64,000 bases of DNA from Bos javanicus (lineage: Eukaryota; Chordata; Mammalia; Artiodactyla; Bovidae), in NCBI RefSeq assembly GCF_032452875.1, contig NC_083875.1:76344178-76408177 (forward strand), given 5' to 3'. The translations under genes and the position numbers were made by a program. Below are positions 56,344 through 64,000 of this stretch, in pieces. How positions within the stretch are numbered: position 1 is the stretch's first letter; each line of letters opens with the position of its first letter. Below the pieces are notes generated by a model. The model was not told the DNA's origin and did no database searches. It worked only from the letters and a program-made list of their open reading frames with translations.

Positions 56344-58488
56344 TCAGGATACCCAGATGAAGTAAGCGATCTCGTCCAGGTCAACGGGGTAATCCGTGAG
56401 CAGCACTGGTGTCTGGTCAAAAAGCTCACCTTTATAGCTGCGCCACTTGCCTGCAGGCAGGTAGACGTCCCGCTCCTGCTTGCCCGGCTCCAGTACGGGT
56501 GCCACGAGCAGCGTGTCTCCGATAAGAAACTGTGAGTCGATGCGGTGCGCCGTCTCATCGCCGGGCGCGATCCACCAGAGGGGGCGCACGATGGGGTCGC
56601 CCGTGTCAGTGACCTCACCCGCCAGTTCCAACAACAGTGGAGCCACGAGCGAGGCCCTCAGCGCCGTGAACTTGTGCGCAATGGCCACCACTTCAGCGTC
56701 GTACCGCCAGGGCGGAACGGAGAACTGCATAGCTGGCATGAAGGCGGCCACTTCCAGCCAGCGCACGTACAGCTCGCGCTCGGGCACGTCGCCGCCGCTG
56801 GTTGAGCGCTCAGATACAGCGTTGCCACCCACCATATCGGGCAGGATGAAGGGGTAGCCCAGCATGCTGACGGTGAGCACCGCGGGGATGAGCGAGCGCA
56901 GCCCCAGATCGTAGCCCCACACCGAGTCACGGTCCACCAGGCGGAAAAAGCACGATATGTTCTGGGACTGGTAGCCCACGCGGACCTCGGCCAGCGAGAA
57001 GAAGGGCAGCGCCATCTCCGTGTAGCGCCGGCTCCAGATGTTGGGATCAGACAGCGGCCTGTAGGTGCTGAAGTCCCGGGGCAAATAGCTGACTTCGCCA
57101 GCGTCAAACTTGAAGGAGGCCACGGAGTAGCGTGAGCGCAGTCGCCTTAGGTGTCCTTGGAACCAGTCGCGGGCCTCGGGGCGCGTGAAGTCGAGCACTG
57201 CGCCGATGCCATTCCACCAGCGCACGAGAGCCGGCAGCCGGCCGGTGGGTTCGCGCACAAACAGCTCCCGCTCCACGCCCTCGCCAAAGCGGGAAGAATT
57301 GTAGTTGACAAACGGGTGCACCCAAAGCGTGACGCGAAAGCCGGCGTCGCGCAGGCGGCGGAACATGTCGCTAGCGTTAGGAAACTTGGCCTCGTCGAAG
57401 TCGAAGTCGCCGTAAGCAGGAGTGTACATGTCGTCGATTTCCAGGTGGCTGCTGTTGAAGCGGTGCTGGCGGATCTGTTGGGCGAAACGCTGCACCTTGT
57501 CCTGGTCCACCGCGCGCCCGTACAGCACCCATGTGGACCAGATGGGGTCCCGGAAGGCCTCGGGTGCTGGGACCCTCGACGGCTTGTTGAAATAGCGCCG
57601 CACCATGTACTTGTGGATGGAGGTGACGTCCGAGCCGACGCACACGCGGTAACTGAGCTCGGGTGCAGCGGCTCGGCCGGCTGGCGGCTTGTAGGGCGTG
57701 TCGTGGTAGCGCGCCTGCAGTCGCAGAGAGCGCTCCGTGCTGTTCCAGCCCAGGTGGAAGGGCACCGAGTCGTTGACCTTGATGGCCGCCGCGCGCGACG
57801 ACAGCCAGTAGCGCTCGAGGATGCCGCCAAAGGCGGCATCGGAGGAGTAGACGTCGCTGGTGACGAAGGGCTGCGGCTCCTGCTGGCCGTCCAGGCGGAT
57901 GGGCCAGTGCTGGGTCTTCATCTCGGCGCCGCCGTACCAGTGCGCCCCAGCATCGCCCAGGAACATGGCGTGCTCCACCGCGCGCCCTGGAGCCGCCTCC
58001 TCCCAGCGCACGCGGTAGCACATGACTGTGTCCTTGGGTCGCACGGTCTGGATGAAGAAGTTTAGCGGGCGCCCATCCGCTGTGCGAGAGCAGCCAAGCA
58101 GGGCGCCGTCGCGGCTGCAGGAATCCAGGTCCAGGACGCCCGAGCGGAAGGCCAGGCGGAACACCTGCTCGCCCTTCTGGTTGCGAATCGAGAAGCCACC
58201 ACGGTTGAGGTCCAGCAGCTCCGCGCGCAGGCGTTCCGCCTTTCGTAGAGAGGCGCTGTAGTAGCACCAGGCCACCACCGCGGCCAACACCAGCAGCAGC
58301 CCCAGCACTGCGGAGCCCAGCAGCGGCTTCAGCTCTTTGGACGGCTTGGGCTTGGTAGGGGAAAAGTTGTCAGGCAAGAAGGTGTACATGGTTGCGGCTG
58401 CGAGGGTCTCAGGAGTCTTACGACCTGTGTGGCTCCCAGAGCGGCGGCGGGGGTAGGCCTGGGAATTCTCCTGAGAATTCTGGGGCAT
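56344..58488 (-). CDS. MYORG: MYORG, glycoside hydrolase family 31 protein (complete)
   Basis: One exon encodes 714 residues, the length known for mammalian MYORG, an ER/nuclear-envelope type II membrane glycosidase with reported alpha-galactosidase activity, linked to myogenesis and to brain calcification when mutated. The start is taken at the ATG at 58488 (MPQNSQENSQAYPRRR); the upstream open frame has only a TTG. A hydrophobic segment at about residues 56-77 (SAVLGLLLVLAAVVAWCYY region) is the signal-anchor, leaving a short N-terminal tail and a luminal catalytic part. The GH31 landmarks are EIDDMYTPAYGDFDF, the nucleophile motif FKFDAGE (Asp about 462) and the likely acid/base Asp about 519 (LVDRDS). 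Six Asn-X-Ser/Thr sequons (about 239, 249, 345, 371, 397, 510) fit a luminal glycoprotein. The sequence is very GC-rich, so long shadow frames appear on both strands. TGA is at 56346-56344. Confidence 0.97.
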   Translation of the reverse strand: MPQNSQENSQAYPRRRSGSHTGRKTPETLAAATMYTFLPDNFSPTKPKPSKELKPLLGSAVLGLLLVLAAVVAWCYYSASLRKAERLRAELLDLNRGGFSIRNQKGEQVFRLAFRSGVLDLDSCSRDGALLGCSRTADGRPLNFFIQTVRPKDTVMCYRVRWEEAAPGRAVEHAMFLGDAGAHWYGGAEMKTQHWPIRLDGQQEPQPFVTSDVYSSDAAFGGILERYWLSSRAAAIKVNDSVPFHLGWNSTERSLRLQARYHDTPYKPPAGRAAAPELSYRVCVGSDVTSIHKYMVRRYFNKPSRVPAPEAFRDPIWSTWVLYGRAVDQDKVQRFAQQIRQHRFNSSHLEIDDMYTPAYGDFDFDEAKFPNASDMFRRLRDAGFRVTLWVHPFVNYNSSRFGEGVERELFVREPTGRLPALVRWWNGIGAVLDFTRPEARDWFQGHLRRLRSRYSVASFKFDAGEVSYLPRDFSTYRPLSDPNIWSRRYTEMALPFFSLAEVRVGYQSQNISCFFRLVDRDSVWGYDLGLRSLIPAVLTVSMLGYPFILPDMVGGNAVSERSTSGGDVPERELYVRWLEVAAFMPAMQFSVPPWRYDAEVVAIAHKFTALRASLVAPLLLELAGEVTDTGDPIVRPLWWIAPGDETAHRIDSQFLIGDTLLVAPVLEPGKQERDVYLPAGKWRSYKGELFDQTPVLLTDYPVDLDEIAYFIWVS

Positions 58489-58555
58489 CAGCCCCCAGTT
58501 AAGGAAGGAGCGGGCAGGGGGGCCACCCGACAAAGCCAATCTGAACCTGGCCGGC
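58489..58555 (-). other. MYORG: MYORG 5' UTR portion and splice acceptor
   Basis: On the minus strand the pyrimidine-rich tract ctctctcttccccttcctg followed by aatcag (ending at 58556) is a good acceptor 67 nt before the ATG. It fits a coding exon joined to a distant non-coding first exon. The exact position is inferred. Confidence 0.6.
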
Positions 58556-58765
58556 CTGATTCAGGAAGGGGAAGAGAGAGGTGGAACTGAGCCTTCTCAT
58601 TCCATAGTATTTACATTTGGTTCTGTAAGACAAGTGTGTATTTTGGGCAGTTGTATACTGGGACGTCAGGATTTACTCTTACCAGGATGTTCTGTCTGCA
58701 CCTTACCTACCCCTTCTCATGGGCACCCTGCTTGCCAAAATTAGTCAGGACTCTGAAAGGGGAGG

Positions 58766-58966
58766 TAGCTCAGAAGGTAAAGAATCTGCCTGCAACGCAG
58801 GAGACTGGGGCTTGATCCCTATGTTGGGAAAGTCCCCTGGAGAAGGGAATGGCAACCCACTCCAGTATTCTTGCCTGGAAAATTCCATGGACAGAAGAGC
58901 CTGGCTGGCTACAGTCCATGGGGTCTCAAAGAGTGGGACATGACTGAGTGACTAACACTTTCACTT
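58766..58966 (+). mobile_element. Bov-tA SINE
   Basis: Forward copy with the perfect 14-bp duplication TCTGAAAGGGGAGG at 58752-58765 and 58967-58980. Confidence 0.93.
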
Positions 58967-59559
58967 TCTGAAAGGGGAGGGGCAGATGACATGCATCTCC
59001 ATTTTCCTGGTGGAGGAACAAACCCAGACAGAGTCAGGGAGCTGTCCAGGATCACAGAATTACTCAGGCCTCCCTGGATCACACATGGGGGCTGCTCAGG
59101 ATGATGAGAAGGGGAAGGATCTGGAGAAGGCCTAGTTTCCCAGCCTGTGAGGTCCTTGAGACCTTTAACACAGTGGTAGGCTGGTTTCCCTATGCAGGAG
59201 GGGGAGAGGACAAAGGAAGGGGAACAGCTCAGACATGGAATTTAATCTTGAGTCAGAAGCCATGTTAAATCTGGAGATTAGACAAGATACTTGAAGCCAG
59301 ACTCAGTCCTAGGGCCTGGTTTGGGGGCGGGGGGCAGGGTGGGTTTTGGACATTAGGAAAGGGTCAGGAGCCTAGTATGAGGGCTTGGTGGCTTCTCACA
59401 TCTCCCTCTCTTTGCTCTCAAACTCCCCTCTGCTCTCAGCCATCAGGACCACCGAGTCCCTGTGCCTGCCCACCTTCCTGCTTTGCTCCCAGCACCCACA
59501 TCTGTGGGCCGGTTACCTCCTGGCTTTGTCTCCAGCACTGTCCCACTGTCCTGTTTGCT

Positions 59560-59930
59560 CCTATCCTAGTGAGAGCACTGTTATTTCTCTCCTGTACCAT
59601 TGCAACACTTCCTCAATAGGCCTCCCTGATTTCAACTTCTTTTTCCCCCAAGGCCTTCTGCTCCCAGATACTAACCTGATCTTTCTAAAGCACTTATCAG
59701 ATTACATCTCTCCCTAGTTCAGGGAGCTGCTTAAGACCCCCATGATGTTCAGAAGACTAAGCTTTGCAAATTGAGGCTCAAGGCATACACGGTCTCACCT
59801 GTCCTTCTGATTCCATTTCCACCCAGGTCTATCCTATGACTACCAATCTCATTCCTTCCTTAACCTAAATCCTTCAGGCCACCTGCTTTAGGAAATTTCA
59901 CCCACCCATCTTGGGTCAATTTCTTTTCCC
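59560..59930 (+). repeat. L2-type LINE relic
   Basis: Diverged L2 pattern (aggcctccctgatttcaac, cagattacatctctccct). Confidence 0.5.
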
Positions 59931-60644
59931 CACCCCCAGCTCTCTGGCAGTCAAACACCCACTACTGCACACATACACTTATGCATACTGTATGCTAAAA
60001 ACTCAGATATGACTGCAGAGAAACACAAACTTGGGTGGAGGTGTGTCCCAACCTGCTGTTCAAGGCTACTGACCCTTGTCCCAGCCCTCAGGGCAGAGTC
60101 CAACAAAGAAATGGCACCAACCAGGTGCATACACAGATATATACACTGCCAGCCCGCCAGCTGCCCACCTGCTCCAGCTGGAGGTTAGGGGGGCGGTGGG
60201 GAGGAAAGAGGAGACTGACAAACAGTAATTAGACTCCTCCCAGATGCCAGTGTCTGTTTCCAAGTCCCCAGAGACTTCCAAAGACTTTCCAGAACTGCTC
60301 AGGGTTCTCACCTCCCCCCCTCCCCCAAAGACATTATCAAGAATGCCAGGTGAAAATCAGAAGTTTGATCCCAGATGTCAATATACAGCTCCCAACAATA
60401 TCCTCCCCCACCCCCTACCAGTGAGGTTCTATCTCGGGGCCTTATTCTCTGAGCTCCTTTCCCTAACTCTCGAAATTGGTTAGTTCCAGCTGGTCTAGAA
60501 CAGCCTCTTACTCCCCTCCTCTCATCCTACACGATTAAGCCTTCAAAATTCCCCCACCTGACTATGGATTCCCTTCCTGTAGGCATAGGTTAGAAAAGTC
60601 CTGGAAAGTGTAGGCAGAAGCCTTTAGCTGATGCCCTTAAGCTA

Positions 60645-60849
60645 GTGTTAGTCGCTCAGTCATGTCTGACTCTTTGTGACCCCATGGACTGTAGCCCACC
60701 AGGCTCCTCTGTCCATAGAATTCTCCAGGCAAGAATACTGGAGTGGGTTGCCATGCCCGCCTCCAGGTGATCTTTCCAACCCAGGGATCGAACCCTGGGT
60801 TCATTGCAGGCAGATTCTTTACCATCTGAGCCACCATGGACACCCTTAA
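60645..60849 (-). mobile_element. Bov-tA SINE
   Basis: Reverse copy with the perfect 12-bp duplication GCCCTTAAGCTA at 60633-60644 and 60850-60861. Confidence 0.93.
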
Positions 60850-61199
60850 GCCCTTAAGCTAAGCAAGACCCAAAGCAGGCTTTGGGGGACCAGGCTGCCA
60901 AAATTCATTCAAGACAACCAAGGTGCCTTCTGGGCATTTAGGGAGAAAGAGTCTGTATCTAATATAAGAGAGATAGCTCATCCTCAAAACGTTCATATTA
61001 AGCCAACCCATCTACTGACCCCTGGAGGCATGGAGAGGCCACCAAGGTGTCCTCAAAAGCCTTTTCAAACACTTAGGTTCTAAGAATCTTTACTTACTAC
61101 AGTTCTGAGGTTCTTTGGTGAAGGACAAAAACCCACAGGCCCTGTGCTGGTCTCCTTAATGCCACCATGGCATCCAACCCTAACAATAATGCTGAACAG

Positions 61200-61300
61200 G
61201 GGGGCACAGCAGCAGTGCCACTTTACAGATGAGGAAATAGTGGCCCAAACAGAAAAAGGAACTTGTTTGAAGTCACGCAGGTAGCAAGATTTCCTGAGTC
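61200..61300 (-). repeat. MIR-like SINE
   Basis: ctttacagatgaggaaatag and agtcacgcaggtagcaag in reverse MIR order. Confidence 0.65.
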
Positions 61301-62039
61301 CAAAATTCCAGTTTAACCCCTACAGGGTAAGTTTTAGGAATGGGAGATAACGACTGGCTATCTGAATGCAGTAGAGGAAAGGAGCTTTGTGGCCAAAGGG
61401 GTGGGACAGGCTTCCATTGGGTGGATGTGGGCATGATGAGGCCTGTCCTCCCAAGGGCTGGTGCTGCTGCTGGCTCCAGAAAGGCTTCTTGGGGGTGGGA
61501 AGTGGCAATTTTAACGGCATCTGGTACAGGGACTGTGGTTCCGGTGTTAACGGTGGCTCTGGAGACCCCTGTAATCTGCCGCCTCCGCCATCTGGCCAAC
61601 TACAGGCTAAGGCTGGTAGGTGGGGGTTTGCCCTAGCCAAGCCTCTCCCCACTTGATGGTCAACCTCAGTCTTGGCTTCCGGCCTCTAGCTGGCTCTAAC
61701 GGGGAGGGTCAGGCCCAACCCAACTGAGGGGAGGCCATTCCACGTTGAGTTGTTTGTCCAACACAATTCCCAGGGGTAGGGTGGGGGTGGAAATGTCAAA
61801 GGCAACTCGATCCGGGCCCGTCTACCCGTCCTGCGCAGCGAAGGGATCCGGGGGTATCGAGTGACTGAGCCTACAGCCTGGAATACCCTACACCCACTGC
61901 CAATGCTGCAGCTATAATGTCCGAAGGGACAGACTGAGGTCGCCAGCTGGTGACCGCGGCCCCAAAAGGAGCTCAGGTGTCCAGGTTCACCCCACCTACT
62001 CATCTGTAGGAGAGAAAGTGCAGGAAATACTCTCCCCCA

Positions 62040-62545
62040 GCACCCTCCACCCAAGGTCTTCCCGCGGGGCTCACTCACGGCAGTGACCCCAGAAGTGGGG
62101 GTGAAGGGAGGCTACCGCAGATCCCCTCCAAGCTCGCAGAAGTTGAGCTGCTACGGTGCGACTCGGGGCGCTGCCTCGCTGGGGACTGCTGAGGCCGTCC
62201 TCAGGCCCCGCCCCCTGGCTGCTCGGCCACGCCCCGGTCATTTGGACTCGCCTAGTCTCGAAGTCCAGCTCCACCGCTGGCGTCGGACCATCCTCCCACA
62301 TTGTCACGCGGACTAGAGGCCACGCCCCTTAGACCCTACCTTCCCCTCTCTGCTCTTTGCCCAGCTCGGGGCAGCTCGGGGCAGCTCAGGCCAGCCTGCC
62401 TGGTGCTTCCCGGCTCACCACCCCCTTCCCCGCCCCCCCTAGTCCCCGCCCCACTCGCCTGCAGGCCAGCCCCTGGTGAACTGTTGCTCAGCCACACGCT
62501 GGGGCGGGGGGGCTCTGCCCCGGGCCTGCTGGGAAGTGTAGTTCT
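62040..62545 (-). promoter_or_regulatory. MYORG: MYORG CpG-rich promoter and probable exon 1
   Basis: GC- and CpG-rich block with several GC boxes (CCCCGCCCC at about 62203, 62428 and 62446) and CACGCCCC elements (about 62227 and 62322). A minus-strand donor CTGCC|gtgagt ends at 62079 and would join the acceptor at 58556. At 62524-62543 the minus strand carries AACTACACTTCCCAGC, a ZNF143-type site. No TATA box is visible and the start site is not resolved. Confidence 0.65.
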
Positions 62546-62579
62546 GGAGGAAAGTGCAGCTGCCGAATGTTAGGATTGT

Positions 62580-63640
62580 CACACCTCCAAGGCTAAATTT
62601 GGGATGTGTAAGAGAAGGCGCGAGCCTCAGGGTAATGGGGCAGAGCTGGCTCTCGGGATTCTTTTTCCTCCAGTTTGGGCAGGTTGAGGCCGTCTTGGTA
62701 TAACGCTCTCATCAGCTCTTTTCCCATGTGTAAAAAGGGTAGGGGGATTCTGGGAAGATCCCAGCGGTTCAATACAGGTTGGATCCAATCAAGGACCCCA
62801 CGGAATGTAGCCTTGTTCCATCATCCGGGAGGCCTGACCTATCAGTTCCCACCGGATCAGACCAGCAATGTCTGAGGTTAGGGACTGAGAAGACCAGATT
62901 CTGCTCGGTATTTTGCAAAGTCTTCCCCCAATCACTTCCCTTGGTGACAGCCATTATAAGTGCCTGTGCTATGAGGAGGTGGGTGTGCCCCAGCATACAC
63001 CTGCACCCAGGAGGAATGGGGTGAAAAAATACCAAAGACCCTAGAGACTCCAGAACACCCCAAACCTTGCTTCTTGAGGGACAGAGAAACAGGGCCTTGT
63101 TGGGCCAAGATTTCTTGGTCACGAAATCTTCCAAAATTGTTCTGGAACCCACCCCTTGGACTTGGGTCGGGGAGGGCAGTAAGGGGTTCTGTATAGACTT
63201 TAGGGTGGCTGTGATGGAGACTCTGGGGACAGAGATTAAGAGATTGAGTAAGGGACATGGCTCTGACTGCAGGATGGAGGATTCTGGTCCACTGAGATAT
63301 GGGGGTGATGGGACATCTAGGTTGGAGGATATTGGGGAAATGTCAGTTGTGCCCTCCTGGGATGGGAGGTGAATGGGACCTCCTGAGTGGCTAGGTGGGC
63401 CCATTAGTTTGGGCTCTGGAATGGAAAGGAGGAGGACATGCCCCTCATAAGCTACTGTTATGTGTCAGGAGGGCACTCAGTGCCACCCATGGAAACTACT
63501 GAGATGATGGGGTGGGGAGGGCTCAGTGCAGGATGACTTTGAGAAACTGCATCTCCGCTGACGAGGCGTGGCAGAGGCCTGAGTGACTGACTCCTCATGC
63601 CAGCCCTGCTGGGTGAGGACACTGCAGGCAGCCTTTAGGG
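62580..63640. other. Interval between MYORG promoter and the next gene
   Basis: Unique-looking sequence without recognisable repeats. It contains a 211-codon open frame on the minus strand (62769-63404) of unknown meaning, discussed in the findings. No RNA gene is evident. Confidence 0.6.
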
Positions 63641-63647
63641 TGAAGAA

Positions 63648-63657
63648 TTTATTTATT
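63648..63657 (-). terminator. Polyadenylation signal of the minus-strand gene at the right edge
   Basis: Two overlapping AATAAA hexamers on the minus strand (63657-63652 and 63653-63648), 34 nt after the TAG of the terminal exon. They imply a very short 3' UTR. Confidence 0.75.
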
Positions 63658-63690
63658 GTTCAGCCCCCTTGGCCTGGCCAGCCCCGGCTT

Positions 63691-63796
63691 CTACCAGCAG
63701 TGGTAGTCAGGATAGGTCTCAGACACAAATTCAGGGTGGACAACATAGTTGTTTCTCTGGGAACCACCGGTCTTCTTGAAGTGACTTGTGTCCCAT
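63691..63796 (-). CDS. Terminal coding exon of a minus-strand gene, probably SPMIP6 (C9orf24)
   Basis: A minus-strand acceptor (ctccccacag) precedes 63796. After one base completing a split codon, the open frame reads WDTSHFKKTGGSQRNNYV, then a Pro/Glu/Tyr-rich end YPDYHCW, and stops (TAG, 63693-63691). A poly(A) signal follows at once. Position and strand match SPMIP6/C9orf24, a sperm and ciliary microtubule inner protein that lies just upstream of MYORG in human. I could not confirm the match of this C-terminus from memory, so the symbol is withheld. The rest of the gene lies to the right. Confidence 0.65.
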
Positions 63797-64000
63797 CTGT
63801 GGGGAGAGATGGGTCAGCCCTTTTGGACCCTCATATATCTGACTCCAATTCTCAATGTTAATCTTATCCCAACATTTTGCCCTAATACTGACCCTAGGCT
63901 CCAACATTGACCTCTTGACCTCAGGTACTACTGTTAAATTTTTGATTCCCAATACCCACTCCCTAACATTGACTTCCTACCCTTTAATTCAAAAACATCA

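Larger units (their letters stand above)
58556..62078 (-). other. MYORG: MYORG 5' UTR intron (inferred)
   Basis: 3.5-kb intron with Bov-tA copies at 58766-58966 (plus) and 60645-60849 (minus), an L2 relic at about 59560-59930 and a MIR-like piece at about 61200-61300. No coding exon or RNA gene is evident in 58990-59550, 59940-60630, 60870-61190 or 61310-62040. Confidence 0.6.

Noticed and set aside
57151..58065. 304-codon open frame on the plus strand opposite MYORG
   Set aside because: It lies wholly inside the GC-rich MYORG exon, where stop codons are rare in all frames. The translation is Ala/Val/Arg-rich without family features. It is a shadow frame.
57377..58267. 296-codon and 230-codon alternative minus-strand frames within MYORG
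   Set aside because: Arg/Pro/Ala-rich off-frame readings of the same exon; the GH31 frame explains the sequence.

Overview
This is nuclear DNA of a ruminant, most likely a bovid (cattle, sheep, goat or buffalo cannot be separated from sequence alone). The evidence is the dense BovB (RTE-type) LINEs, Bov-tA and BOV-A2 SINEs and CHR-type tRNA SINEs, together with older mammal-wide L1M, L2, MIR and MER5A relics. The gene order KIF24 - NUDT2 - MYORG - (terminal exon of a further minus-strand gene) matches human 9p13.3. By established synteny that would be cattle chromosome 8, but the assignment is from knowledge, not from the sequence.

Layout. 1-37,450: the 5' part of KIF24 on the minus strand. 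Three coding exons are visible (1275-1372, 9529-9718, 13253-13875). They join in phase and encode about the first 304 residues: a SAM domain, a linker and the start of the kinesin motor. The introns are filled with BovB copies, SINEs and L1 pieces. 37,100-37,770: a GC-rich, CCAAT-containing bidirectional promoter between KIF24 (leftward) and NUDT2 (rightward). 37,764-48,545: NUDT2 on the plus strand, with two coding exons (45702-45828 and 47938-48254) giving a complete 147-residue Nudix hydrolase, and polyadenylation signals at 48506-48524. 48,545-56,343: intergenic DNA plus the likely MYORG 3' UTR. 56344-58488: the MYORG coding region, one uninterrupted GC-rich minus-strand exon of 714 codons. 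About 62,040-62,545: a CpG-rich region that probably holds the MYORG first exon and promoter. 63,648-63,796: the last coding exon and poly(A) signal of a minus-strand gene, probably SPMIP6 (C9orf24) by position.

The genes do not form a pathway. KIF24 is a centriolar kinesin that restrains cilium assembly. NUDT2 hydrolyses Ap4A. MYORG is an ER/nuclear-envelope glycosidase. KIF24 and NUDT2 are linked only by their shared promoter.

I found no undescribed biological system. The most interesting signals are small retrotransposition traces: a 36-nt U2 snRNA 5' fragment with a target-site duplication, and a bare poly(A) insertion with an 11-bp duplication inside a BovB. Beyond these there are promoter motifs (TCTCGCGA, an RFX X-box half-site, a ZNF143-type site) and well-preserved SINE target-site duplications.
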